From Hirundichthys speculiger (taxonomy: Eukaryota > Chordata > Actinopteri > Beloniformes > Exocoetidae), in contig JAGFBZ010000745.1 of NCBI GenBank assembly GCA_018398805.1, forward strand, positions 645,001 to 709,000: a stretch of DNA of 64,000 nucleotides, in the 5' to 3' direction. The first letter of the stretch is position 1. The number at the start of each line of letters is the position of its first letter. The translations under genes and the position numbers were made by a program. Shown piece by piece: positions 20,797 through 31,580 of this stretch. Under the pieces are notes generated by a model that made no database searches, was not told where the DNA came from, and was given only the letters and a program-made list of their open reading frames with translations.

Positions 20797-22600
20797 TACG
20801 GGTGAGTATTGGCAAGGACCTCGCAATATAATATATATCATTATACTTAGGTCACGATACAATATTACAGGGGTGTTCAATTAAAAGTCACCGAGGTCCG
20901 GTTACTAAATTTTGCCTAAGTAGAAGGTCAGAGCCAAAGTACCTATTTTGAAAAAGTAACACATTTTTATTTTAACTTCAAATGCAGGAAATATTCCAAC
21001 ATATTCCATATCTTTTGTCATAAATAAAAGCAGTCCCATGCATTTAAACAAGTTTAAGGCTTTTATTTCAAATCAACCAAAAGTAAAACCTCAGAATAAA
21101 ATCAATTGTAGTGCAAGTCTATGCCTGAAGAATTGAAGGCCTCTTCAAGTAAAAAATTAAACCCTGAAAAAACTAAAAAGTGCAAAAAAAGGTGTTTACT
21201 TTTTCATAAAACATTTTTCTTTGAACTGTCCTTTCTTCTTGAATTAAAGGCAGCTTTAACTAAAAAAGTTAAACTCATGTACATTCAGGAAACATTAACT
21301 AAAAAGTGCAAAAAAAGTACTGTGTTTTGTCTCATAGTGGCGCTTCACACTTTGAATCAATGCAACGGTCTCAGAGTTTATGATGCAGAAGTACGGTATG
21401 AACTGCTGACCGGGAGTATAAACATATATTTTGCTGTCAATAGGTCTTTAAAACAACAGTTTTTAGCGTCTACCTTTCTCTTTTTCACACAAGTCATGTC
21501 TAAGTGGTATCTACTTTGCTTTCTTCCTGCGCTGTTGCTAACGTCAGTGCTTAAAGTTTGTGCTTGAGTGACTGATTTTGGGTTTGCTGGTAATAATGTA
21601 GGTGTGGTTTGGTTTGGGGTGCAATGAATTCTGGGTATATAATCTTGATTTGCACAGAGAATTTGCATGTGGCCTCTGTATTCTAGTTGATGCGATGTCA
21701 GAGAGGGACTTTGTCCATGTGTGGCTCCGTTGCCAACAACAAACACTTGTTTCCAAGCTACCAGCTAGATTACCGTATTAACTGTAGTAGCAGCGCCCGC
21801 TGTAAATATCCACGGCCGTTTAAAACCACTCTGTGAAAATGACACTACAGTACTTATTTTTTGCATTGGTCACGGGTCTGGACAGAACCATCTCCCAGTC
21901 CGGATCTGGACTGGAGTCCGCTGTTGCGTGACCCTCCGCGATATTATCACGATATCACAATATCACAATATATTGCGATATTCTACCCAGTTAATATCAA
22001 AATTAAAAGTTGGCTGTATATGTTCATCAGATGATATTGATCATTCAGAGGAGCAATTGAGTCAAAACTATTTGCTTCAAAACAACCTATTTATTGTTTA
22101 TTATTAGTGTTTTTGCACATTTAAGTAACCATGACAACATACTGACAGCATTGTAACCACTGTAAGTGAGAACATGAAGGATAAAGTACCCTGAGTTACT
22201 GACAATGTACAAAAATATGAAAAAATAATTTCTCCTGTCGTGTCAGTTTAAATACTGATCTGAACAGATCATATAAAAATAAAATGCCTGTGCATGCATA
22301 CATATTGCAGGCGTTACACTCTGCCATCATAAAATCAAGTGCATCAAGTTTTCTTTAAGCTGAAACTACTGTAGATCTCAAAGTAACCATTACAACACAT
22401 TGAAAGCGTTGTAACTACTGTAACTGAGAACACGAATAAAGTACCTCGAGTTACTGACAACGCACAAAAATAATAAGTTAAAAAAAAAAAACGATATTAG
22501 GAAAAAAAAAATCGATATTAGGAGCTGAAATATCAATATTGTATTGGGCGGCCAAAAATCGTGATATATTGCCAAATCGGTTTTTTTTCACACACCCACT
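20797..22600 (-). mobile_element. Longer member of the 1759 family, split by another element
   Basis: Reads as the reverse complement of 1759-2158: left TACGGGTGAGTATTGGCAAG, right TTTTTTTTCACACACCCACT. It shares GATGATATTGATCATTCAGA with the other copies. Its own centre (about 22130-22490), with GTTACTGACAA(T/C)G repeats, is absent from the short copies, so they are internal deletions of something like this. The element at 20868-21938 is nested in it. Confidence 0.78.
20868..21938. mobile_element. Nested hAT-like element, about 1.07 kb
   Basis: Starts CAGGGGTGTTCAATTAAAAG and ends near GTTGCGTGACCCTCCG. It is flanked by CAATATTA (20860-20867) and CGATATTA (21939-21946), 7 of 8 identical. 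The uninterrupted target can be read in the related element at 7506-7861, which supports an insertion. Near both ends there are GTCCGGT/CAGTCCGGA-type motifs. A 148-codon open frame inside (21121-21567) is lysine-rich early and hydrophobic late, without any recognised transposase motif. Confidence 0.65.
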
Positions 22601-22608
22601 TTGGTCTC

Positions 22609-23879
22609 ATGAGAAGATGCGGCTCCACAAGCTTCACAAGGTCCAGCGAGCTTTGAAACCGAAAAGGAGAGAGAGCTCCGACCATTTCAGGAAAACACCG
22701 CAATAAAACACCATTTCCACATTGTTCACAGCAGTTTATTCCTTAAGGAGAAATATAAAGACACAAACCCGGTGGAGACGTCCAGTGTGGCTGCTTTGTA
22801 GAGGGAAGGTGTCTCACAGAGAAAAGACAAGCGTCAGCTGACTTCATCTGCTGAATCTGTCCTGCACCTTTGACCTGTGTGCGAATGCAAAAGTCCCACG
22901 TCTGAAACGCTGCTTTAGCCCCTGCACGTCGCTAAAAGTCGCTCCCCAGAAAGGTAGCGCGCTGAGAAACAACATGCAGCTGACGCAGCACCTCCTCCTC
23001 ATGGTTTCACTCCTCCTCCCCATCTCCCTGTTTCATTTTCACATCCAGCAGGTGCATGCTGGGAGAGCTCGCAGCCCGCAACGCCCCTCCCGCTCACGGG
23101 GGCAGAGTTCACACACGTACGCGGACCGACTCACAAACCCGCATCGCAGCGATGACAATGTTTATTGAGCAGTTTCAATTTATATTTCATTTGGGGCTCT
23201 GATGTTTACATAATTGTCATTGTTCTGTGGCGTAACTCGACACCGGGTCAAATATGTATTGAGCTGGAAATAAATCAAGTTCCTAATGATGCTGAGGAGC
23301 TGTGGTGTATTCTGCTTCTGTTGGAACTGAACACTTTATGAGGAAAAAGTTTAAACTTTTCTATAAGGAAGGTGTTGGAGCAAAGTAGAGCGTCAGATGT
23401 GAGAAAAGACCGGTCGTCCTGAGTCACTCCTCCTTAACGGATGTGGGCGTGTCTCAGGGCGGAGCCTGCAGGGTGGGGTCCGGGTCAACACAGCTTCTAC
23501 TCCAGCTTGTCACATTCGTCCTGTGGTTGGTGGACTGGGCTGGTGGGTGTGGTTTCACCTAGACCTGGTCTGATGGGGGGACTGGAGGCAGGTGTGCAGG
23601 CAGCCGAAGGCTCCAAACACAGGCTCACGGTGGAGCAGCACTCCTGGACCAGGAGATGGGCCTGGAGCAGCTCTGGAAGGGTCAGAGGTCACTGCTCCTC
23701 CTTTTGTTTTTTCAACAGTAAAACTATTTTAAAAGCCCGCCTCTGCCTGTGTGCTGCGTTGGCTCGCTGTAACCCCCCAGTAGAAGTACCGCATTGACAC
23801 CACGCCCCTGGTGGAGACGACCCTGAAGTTCCTGCCTTAATTGCTGTCTCTTAAAAAAAGAAATCGGACAACCACAGAA
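22609..23879. other. Unassigned stretch with a signal-peptide-like open frame
   Basis: At 22974-23168 (plus) a 64-codon frame begins with a hydrophobic leader (LLLMVSLLLPISLFHFHIQQ) and turns basic (RARSPQRPSRSRG). It could be a chance frame or a small secreted peptide or first exon. No downstream exon is recognised. The remainder is unassigned. Confidence 0.35.
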
Positions 23880-23953
23880 TTAAAGGTAGGGTGGGAGATC
23901 TTTAAAAAAAAAAACAGTTCCAGCAATACAACTCAAGTGAGATTTTGAAAATA

Positions 23954-24320
23954 CAGTCATGGAAAAAATTATTAGACCACCATTTTTTCTTTACTTTCTT
24001 GTTCATTTTAATACCTGGTACCACTAAACGTCATCATGTGACTAAAACAGACAGAAAAGAAAACACTGAATGCATAAAAGCAGTGTTTTTGGCAGTACAA
24101 ACGCCATAGCTATTGATGTAAAAACTTAAGTGATTTAGGTTATAATCAAGAAAACCATGGAAAATGGTAAGATATCAGCTCTTAAATAAAACTCTTATGA
24201 GCAATCTTTGTGGTTATCGTTATGTTTGTCCAAACAAATGTACCTTTAGTTGTACCAGGTATTAAAATGAACAAGAAACTGAAGAAAACAAGGGTGGTCT
24301 AATTATTTTTTCCATGACTG
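23954..24320. mobile_element. Tc1/mariner-type MITE with long inverted ends, TA flanked
   Basis: TA at 23952-23953 and 24321-24322. The outer ends CAGTCATGGAAAAAATTATT and AATTATTTTTTCCATGACTG are inverted, and the repeat continues inward through GGTGGTCTAATT to GTACCAGGTATTAAAATGAA, giving arms of about 80 bases with a few mismatches and gaps. There is no coding capacity in 367 bases. It sits inside the TTAA element. Confidence 0.9.
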
Positions 24321-24528
24321 TATACACTCCCTCCCTCCTCCCAAAGGCTCCGCCTCCTCCTCTTCAGCTCAACCCTCGAAACCACGCCTTCACACGATTG
24401 TTTCTCAACAGCAGAAATATTTTTTCATAAAACCCATATCAACTAGCTACTACATATTGTCAAGGTTGGGTGATAATAGTACTTACAGGTCTGAGTCTGA
24501 AGGTGACTCCAGACAAATGGTAGACACT

Positions 24529-24557
<29 letters not shown>
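24529..24557 (+). repeat. Poly-G homopolymer, 29 bases
   Basis: Uninterrupted G run inside the TTAA element, followed by TTGAAGG. Length uncertain for technical reasons. Confidence 0.95.
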
Positions 24558-24559
<2 letters not shown>

Positions 24560-25514
24560 GAAGGCACCGTGCTTCGTAGGAGTAGAACTATGTGCCATGC
24601 CAGCGTCATAACTGAAAACAAAATCAAAAGGCAGCATTTATCGGTTTGTGCATGAAGCTTATAGTTAATAAAAGGTCTATAGCATTCAGCGATATTGGGA
24701 AAGCTACCGTCAAGGATAACAACAGCCTAGCTAACGGTGTCACACATAGTACTGTAGCCTAGTTGACAGAGTTGGTAGCTTAGCGAAACATGCTGGAATA
24801 TGTTCGTCATGTCACTCGATGGACAATCATTTTGTCATCATCTTTCATTTTCTCACTGACTGGGTGAATAGGCCTACAATACCCATAACCCATCAGCATG
24901 TTAAAATATTATATAATCAGAACGGCATCATCTTACCTTTCCAGTAGAAACTGGGCCACCTTGGTGTCGGTCTGGAGCCCCTTTTCATTTTTTAGCTGGC
25001 GCCAGCGCTGGAAAGGCATACCGATAACCACTCTGGTTCTGTTTCGTTCTTCGGTTAGCTACGGTTAGCTTCGGTTAGCTTCCGCGTGGCTGTTGCTTTT
25101 TCAACAACAGTTTTCTCTTTGATTTTGCTGCCGGTTGACGTCTTCTTCTCTGCCATTGTTGCTACAAAATGATCTGTGCGAGCTAACTTGATTTCCGGCT
25201 TTCAAATAGCAACGCTGTGTCCACTCACCTGATTGCCAGAGCTGAGGGAGGGAGGGGTGGGGGGAGTGCATTGATATTTGATGGATGTATTAGGCAGCCA
25301 ATAATTGTAAAGATGATCAGTACATTGATTGGTCAGAGTTTTCCTCTGAATACACCCTCTAGACCGGACCAAAACGATTCGTTTTTCAGTGGATGCAATG
25401 GGAATGTGAAAAGATTTTCAGGCAATATTGTAAAAAATGCTGAAAAAAAAGATCACCTATCATGCCTTTAAGGCTGAAGATTAATTGCTGTATTAAAAAA
25501 AAAAGTCTTACATT

Positions 25515-25575
25515 ATATAGAATAGAATCCTTTATTGTCACTGTACATAGGTACAATGCCACTATTATAGAACAA
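25515..25575 (-). mobile_element. 3' tail of a truncated non-LTR retroelement
   Basis: On the minus strand this reads GTACAGTGACAATAAAGGATTC followed by TCTAT-like units, the kind of tail with an AATAAAG signal that ends fish L2-type LINEs or their SINEs. Nothing upstream is recognisable, so only the tail was inserted or has survived. Confidence 0.45.
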
Positions 25576-26440
25576 ACCTATTTATAATATATTATATGAA
25601 TAAACTCCATGACGAGGATAACAATTAAGATGTAAAAGGTGGAAGTAAAAACATTTAGTGGAAATAAAACTTTTTAGTAAAACTGACAAATCTGTTTTCT
25701 TTCAGGGGTCGATAAAAACTGCACAAAGCAGATGTTTGGCTGTGGACAACTTTGAATCTGCAGCTGTTGTTTTGTGTTGGAGACTGTGGTGGTGGTGGGG
25801 GGGGGTTGGTCTGTGCAGAGCCTTTTTTTAATGTATTAATGGTATTAGTGCTTTTCACTGCCACCTTTTTGCTGCAAAGCCGACAAATCGCCTGAATCGG
25901 TTGGATTAGAAGTTAAGCCTCTCAAGATAAATGGCACTAATTTTCCACTAAGGTGCCATCCAAGGGTGCTGAAAGTAAAAAGGGGGGGGTTCACTCAGTC
26001 TTCCAGATGCCTTTTATTCACTAACTGTTGTATCTGTTTCAATTATTCCTTTCCACTGTGAGGCATTGGGTCTGTTTTTGAAGGTTTAGATCCCAGGTTG
26101 AATATGTCAGTAGTGTGTTTCTGTAACAGGACTGAGAACCGCTGGCAGCTCCTCTACAACATCAGTTACCTGTAATATCGAGAAGCATTTTTACTCTGAA
26201 TCACGAAGCCACAAAAAGTCACGCTGCGCCTTTTTAAGAACAGTTCACGTTTTAGGGGAATTCAAGCATTTCAAGCTTTCGTGGTTATTTTCCCCAACTG
26301 TTTTGTCCAAACAAAAAAAGGGAAAATATTAAGACCAATAATCAATCAGTTGGGATGATTTTTAGACAACAGAACGTAGATAACAAATGTTTAAACTCCA
26401 TAGTCGTAGATGCAGTTTTATGCACAAAATGAGCTAATTT
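25576..26440. other. Unassigned stretch
   Basis: No gene or repeat family recognised. Short G runs at 25797-25805 and 25982-25989. Confidence 0.5.
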
Positions 26441-27240
26441 CCATGGTGGAGCGTTTGGTGCAGGTGGAGCGTGTTGTCCATGGTGGAGCATGTTTTCCAT
26501 GGTGGAGCATGTTCTCCATGGTGGAGCGTGTTGTCCATGGTGGAGCTTGTTCTCCATGGTGGAGCGTGTGGTCCATGGTGGAGCGTGTTCTCCATGGTGG
26601 AGCGTGTTCTCCATGGTGGAGCGTGTTCTCCATGGTGGAGCGTGTGGTCCATGGTGGAGCGTGTTCTCCATGGTGGAGCGTGTTCTCCATGGTGGAGCGT
26701 GTTCTCCATGGTGGAGCGTGTTCTCCATGGTGGAGCGTGTGGTCCATGGTGGAGCGTGTTCTCCATGGTGGAGCGTGTGGTCTCCATGGTGGAGCGTGTT
26801 CTCCATGGTGGAGCGTGTTCTCCATGGTGGAGCGTGTGGTCCATGGTGGAGCGTGTTCTCCATGGTGGAGCGTGTTCTCCATGGTGGAGCGTGTGGTCCA
26901 TGGTGGAGCGTGTTCTCCATGGTGGAGCGTGTGGTCCATGGTGGAGCGTGTTCTCCATGGTGGAGCGTGTGGTCCATGGTGGAGCGTGTTCTCCATGGTG
27001 GAGCGTGTTCTCCATGGTGGAGCGTGTGGTCCATGGTGGAGCGTGTTCTCCATGGTGGAGCGTGTTCTCCATGGTGGAGCGTGTGGTCCATGGTGGAGCG
27101 TGTTCTCCATGGTGGAGCGTGTTCTCCATGGTGGAGCGTGTGGTCCATGGTGGAGCGTGTTCTCCATGGTGGAGCGTGTTCTCCATGGTGGAGCGTGTTC
27201 TCCATGGTGGAGCGTGTTGTCCATGGTGGAGCGTGTTGTC
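26441..27240. repeat. 19-bp minisatellite, about 42 units
   Basis: Unit CCATGGTGGAGCGTGTTCT (A) with a frequent variant ending GTGGT instead of GTTCT (B). The first six units are more diverged, and one unit near 26771 is 21 bases. From about 26771 the order is mostly A-A-B, a 57-base superperiod. Each unit contains CTCCATGGTGGAG, which can form a 5-bp stem, and an NcoI-type CCATGG. No frame on either strand meets a stop, so open frames of 250-324 codons appear on both strands. They are artefacts of the unit, not evidence of a gene. Confidence 0.97.
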
Positions 27241-28993
27241 CAGTGTTGTCAGGTTGTTCCAGACCTGAGATCAGTTCACTTCAAAGATGTTCTCCAGCTG
27301 GATGTTTTTAACATTTCTGGCTTTTTCAGCCATTATTTGCTCCATTCCAACTCTTCTGAGACCTGCAGCAGGAATCAAATCTGAAATGAGCTCATTTAGT
27401 CGATAAAAGTGTCAAATCTTTCAGTTTAAACATTTGTGTTACCTATGTTGACGTTTTTCATATCATTTATTGAGTAGTTGCTGTTTATTTGAGGTTCCAC
27501 ATGTTTCACGTCTTCTTCTGTTTGTTTGAAGCGAGTCTTGATGCCGTGGTTGAAGAAGCTGCTGCTGATAGAAGATCAGCTGCATGTTTCTCCCACGTTC
27601 GTGTGCCATTTTTGTACATGTGGACTGAAACATATGAAATTACGCAGCAGCACAGATATGCGGTGATTGTGACAAATCATGAGCTGAAAGACGCCAAAGA
27701 GAAAGTTGGAAATCGTCTGTTACAAATCCAGCCGCTGAGTGAACGTAAGCCCACATTGTACAGCAGCCGGTAGTTTTTCCGGTAGTTTTAATGTCGAGAC
27801 TGTTGCTGTATCTGATTCCCCGACAGAAACCTGAAAACATCCACATCAATTTCACCTTGTTTGTAAAAAGGAGGTTATTGGAATCTGTGACTCGGCGGCA
27901 GTTCAGCTGATCAATTTCTGCAGGTAGGAATGGATATATCGCTTTCTTGTTATGAACAAGTGAACCGTTTGCCACCCGCAGAATAAATTTACTTCCAGAT
28001 GAGTTTCGCCGACAGAGATCTGAACTTTACGATCACGCGGGCAACCAGGCGGCACAAAGACGACCCGCTGCCGCGACCCCGACTCAAACTCGGGTTATTC
28101 ATGCAAATGCAGCGCGGCGGCTGACTCCTGCTAGTCCTTTAATGCCATATGGCGTGCCACGTATTGTGACAGCAGTTAGCCCCGCCCACAGCTTTGATTT
28201 GTTGAGTGAAAAGATAATTATTTCACCTTTCACTTGAAATTCATTATCAGAGGAGGGAGACAGGTAAATGACAGGTAATTGCTTTTCAGAGTCAACACCA
28301 TTCTTCCTCCGATACAGCAGAACAAGTGGTGAGATGTGAGGAAGAGAAAAAGAGAGGCAGAGACAGAGTGGGATGAATGAGGAGGAAGGGCTAATTTCCA
28401 TAATGAAAAGGTAATAATTTGTGCTGTTAGTGTTAGTTTCAGCCGAGTGTCTACGGCGTGCCGGCTCCTCGCTCGAGGTCATTGTGCGGCGGCGGCGGCC
28501 ATGCATACTAATTCATTAACAAAACCTGCATGGCGTGGCCCTTCTCAAGAATGTCGGTTTCACCTTCCTCTCATCTTTCCAGTTCCATCAACGCCCGACT
28601 TCATCTTTTCTCTCCCCGTTCCCACATTTCTCCATCGCTTTCATGCTCTATATAGTAATAACAAATATAAAGAATGGATTATATGTGCTTGTGAGAATAT
28701 TTTTTCATGGTCCTCGTGACTTGCTCTATTCTTATATTAACAACAGTATAAAGTCCACACACATAAACAGAGATGATCCCCTCAAACCAGCGACATGAAT
28801 GATTTAGGAGCGTCCACATCGACTATCTGCCACCTGCCTTGGGCTCTGCTCAGACCCACCTAGTGGCTGCTGGCCGTGCATGCTAATCCCCGCCGAAGAC
28901 GGACTTGCATGTTAACACGGAGCGGGACATGACGCCGGCTGACAGACTGACAGGGACGAGACACCGTACATCCCACCGCTGGTTAAAGGGAGT
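27241..28993. other. Unassigned stretch, possible conserved non-coding DNA at 28090-28420
   Basis: No coding exon is convincing. A 94-codon frame at 27489-27773 has no recognised domain. The part at 28090-28420 has clustered homeobox- and POU-like words (ATGCAAAT, AAGATAATTATTTC, AGGTAATTG) and no low-complexity sequence, the look of an enhancer. That is an impression from composition only. Confidence 0.35.
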
Positions 28994-29001
28994 CTTTACA
29001 T

Positions 29002-29607
29002 CAGGGGTGTCAGACTCTTTTTCACTGAGGGCCACATCAGCATCATGGTTGAAGGGCCAGGTCGGCAGCATGAATGTAACAAAATACAATGAAAATCAAA
29101 ATAAATTATGTATTCAAGTTTCAAAGATTTAAGTCATTATTAGATTAATATTAAACTCAGAGTTTGTGGTTGTAGGAGTATCCATTACCTTGGTTTCAGA
29201 AGCGGAAGCGGTTCTTTGTTTTTCTTGCAGGCTAAATTTAGCATACTTAGCTCCGTGTTTGCCATCAAAATGCCGACGTAGATTAAACTCTTTCACGACT
29301 GACACCCGCCTCATAACACAAAAGACACTTTTCTTGGACATGTTGGGGTTAGTTTGTAAAGGTTTTTCTTATCAGTTTTTAAAAAATCGTCTTGCTCGTA
29401 GCTGCCGTTATCGTTGTGAGTAACGACGAAATGCATGATGGGAGATGTAGTTTATTGTCAATATGCGCTTTAAAGCGGTGTAAGCTTATTTTAAGTCTTA
29501 AAATATTGGTTTAAAATTTAAGCCAATAATGCCCAAGCTCTTGAGGGCCACATGAAATGACGTGGCGGGCCACATTTGGCCCGCGGGCCTTGTGTTTGAC
29601 ACATGTG
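29002..29607 (-). mobile_element. hAT (Charlie-like) relic, copy 2 of the 2245 family
   Basis: Ends CAGGGGTGTCAGACTC and GTGTTTGACACATGTG. Collinear with 2245-3056 but about 200 bases shorter through internal deletions. Flanking CTTTACAT and CTTTAGGA agree at 5 of 8. The shared unusual right end (CACATGTG instead of CACCCCTG) suggests both copies come from one master. Confidence 0.82.
29129..29341 (-). pseudogene. BED finger remnant, second copy
   Basis: Minus-strand frame starting MSKKSVFCVMRRVSVVKEF and continuing NLRRHFDGKHGAKYAKF. It keeps the H-x4-H end of the finger and follows the initiator after a deletion that removed the first ligand region; the original cysteine pair is out of frame. 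It matches 2545-2774 almost codon for codon downstream, including the EKQRTASASETKV tail. Confidence 0.68.
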
Positions 29608-29615
29608 CTTTAGGA

Positions 29616-29925
29616 TATGAAGGCAGATAAGTCTGCTCTGTTTTCATGTAGTTCAGCAGAAGGAGCTTCCTGTCAATCCATAAACGTGTTTAAGCATCAA
29701 TTGTTGGTGAATAAGTGAAAGCAGAGCATGACGACTGTAATAGACAGCTGCATGGAGGTTTTGTCCTTTTTCACTGGAGAAAACCTATTAGATAAAAGCT
29801 TTTGGTGAAGACTAATAATAATCGCTGCCGTTGTTATGTGACTAATGGAAACAAGTTTAAATTGCACTTCCCTTTTCTAACCGGAGTTTGACCGAGCTGC
29901 CTCCTCCCTTTCATCGCACGCGGAG
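29616..29925. other. Unassigned spacer
   Basis: About 310 bases between two hAT elements, nothing recognised. Confidence 0.5.
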
Positions 29926-30101
29926 ATCCGGACCAGGGTTATAATAGTTTTGGATTTTCCATTAGTTTTAGTTTTTATTTAGTTTTTAGTTTAGTTTTTC
30001 AAATTCAGTTAGTTTTAATTCGTTTTTAGAGCAGTTTTGCTAGTTTTTATTTGTTTTCATTTTGAAATACTTAGTTTAGTTTAATTTTTATTAGTTTCAG
30101 T

Positions 30102-30794
30102 TAGGCTTGGGCGGTATCCAAATTTTGATACCGTCAAACTTCCCTCACATTTTACCGGGGTATACGATATTCCCGCGACTATTAAGGCGAACAAACACCA
30201 CCGGCGGACGCCGCGTGTCAAAACAGCCGTCCCCATTATGTGCATCCTCGCGGGGCTTTACGCCTAAAAAAAAGGCGAGTTTACCTCGAAACAGCAGTTC
30301 AGTGCTTCAATATAAAGTTGGCTCAACTACAGTTGTTATTTATTTGTGTATTTCTTGCTTTTCACTGTAGTTTTAACTGTTCCTTCTCTGCTCCAGCTCC
30401 TCTCTTTGCCTGAAACTGCCTTTATAGTGCGCTGCGCTTTATAGTAAAGTGTCTGATGCGGGACGTTTCACTTCCTATAAATTCTTCAAAATAAAAGTCC
30501 AACATTATTAGTTTCATTAGAAGCTTTTATTTTGAAGCAGCAAACTCAGGAAGTGTTGTTTTCATCGTCAGTACCTTAACAAGCCGAGTCAAACCGAGAT
30601 GAGCTGCGAGAGAACGTGAATAAACGGTAAAATAAACCAGAACACACAGTACACACAGTGATACAGGAGAGAAACTAAACTTTAAACAACAGAAATCATT
30701 CATTGCATTTTTTTATGACTGTATTGAAACTGATACCGCTGCTATTTTTAAATACCGGAAGTATACGGTATTACCGTAATACCTCCCAAGCCTA
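30102..30794. mobile_element. 693-bp hAT nested with a perfect target duplication
   Basis: Ends TAGGCTTGGGCGGTATCC and ATACCTCCCAAGCCTA. GTTTCAGT is duplicated exactly at 30094-30101 and 30795-30802. The unoccupied site (TTTCAGTGTTAGTTTTAG) is present in the sister element near 58260, which proves the insertion. Subterminal TACCGGGGTATACG and GTATACGGTATTACCG motifs mirror each other. No coding part is recognised. Confidence 0.93.
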
Positions 30795-30861
30795 GTTTCA
30801 GTGTTAGTTTTAGTTTTATTCTGTAAATTAGGGTTGTAATTTTGGTTGAAGTGAAGCACTG

Positions 30862-31387
30862 AACTGATCGGTCATCTGGCGGCTGGTGGAGGCGTCCCGC
30901 TGGATCCGGGCTGCGGCATCGTCGTGGCCGGCGGGTGGCTGCTGCCTCTGTCCAGCGGTCTGCACGCCAGGGTGGGTCGGCTGGCCTGTCGAGGGCTGTC
31001 TATAGACCTGGCGGGGCCCGGCGCCGCCGGAAGGGGTGCCAACAGCCTGGTCCGCCTGATGAGCCGGGCTCACGGACGGTCAGCTCCGTCGCTCACCGGA
31101 CTGAAGGAGCTCAGTCTTCCCAGAAGAGACGGTTTGGTTCATCGGTGTTTCCTCCTGACCTGGAGATATCTCACTTGATTCATCTTTATGGAGATATACT
31201 GGTTTTAACAGCTGTTAACTGGTTTGAACGGCTGTTAACTGGAGTTAGCACTCGGACCACAGGACCGGGACATGAAAAGGAGTGCTGGACGCCGGCAGCT
31301 CCTCTAGTACACCAGACTGGTGTACTGAAACCTGAATTTTCCCCTTCGGGGATTAATAAAGTATATTTGAATTTGAATTTCAATTTG
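30862..31387 (+). mobile_element. GC-rich insert ending in a LINE-type 3' tail
   Basis: The right end, CCCCTTCGGGGATTAATAAAG followed by TTTGAA repeats, is the 3' terminus of a Rex/L2-type non-LTR element, with the poly-A-like tail at about 31360-31387. The preceding 450 bases are unusually GC-rich and hold overlapping plus-strand frames (30924-31178, 84 codons; 30935-31414, 159 codons) and one on the minus strand. No domain is recognised. It may be a LINE 3' region or another sequence mobilised by the LINE machinery. It replaces the middle of the surrounding hAT. Confidence 0.5.
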
Positions 31388-31580
31388 AATTTGAAACAGA
31401 AAGACCACAGTTGAGCCTTTGTCTTGTGTCACTGCAGTGTCTCGCTACATTTTTTGCGGTGTTTAAACATATTTTAAACACATTATTTAGGCTCGGGGGG
31501 CTCCGGCTCCAGTTGGCAGATTTTGATTGTCGCAGGGGGGGCGCCAGTCCCCATTAACCACGAAAACTAAGGGATCACTG
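31388..31580 (+). mobile_element. Right half of a pogo-like element
   Basis: From ACAGAAAGACCACAGTTGAG to GGGATCACTG (then TA) it matches 63515-63661, including GTCTTGTGTCACTGCAG and TTTAAACATATTTT. The left half and left end are missing, and the break coincides with the end of the LINE-type tail. Confidence 0.7.

Larger units (their letters stand above)
23884..25467. mobile_element. TTAA-flanked element (piggyBac-like), about 1.58 kb
   Basis: TTAA lies at 23880-23883 and 25468-25471. Ends AGGTAGGGTGGGAGATCTTT and the complementary GATCACCTATCATGCCT form imperfect inverted repeats about 17-20 bases long. Similarity extends inward (GAGATTTTGAAAAT versus GAAAAGATTTTCAGG). TTAA duplication is the mark of the piggyBac superfamily, so that is the favoured class. 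No transposase is left. A minus-strand frame starting at 25156 (MAEKKTSTGSKIKEK...) stops after about 33 codons and is unassigned. It hosts a Tc1/mariner-type MITE. Confidence 0.65.

Noticed and set aside
21121..21567. 148-codon plus frame inside the nested element
   Set aside because: Looked for transposase or BED features and found none; lysine-rich start comes from AAAAAG repeats.
26441..27240. Could the 19-bp array be a CRISPR-like array?
   Set aside because: Units are directly adjacent with no unique spacers, and the genome is eukaryotic.
26342..27384. Open frames of 250-324 codons on both strands, repeating HHGEHAPPW or VERVLHGG peptides
   Set aside because: They come from a 19-bp tandem unit that lacks stop codons in every frame; no start context, domain or exon structure supports a protein.
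27489..27773. 94-codon plus frame
   Set aside because: Starts with a Phe/Cys-rich stretch followed by unrelated sequence; no domain or supporting splice context.
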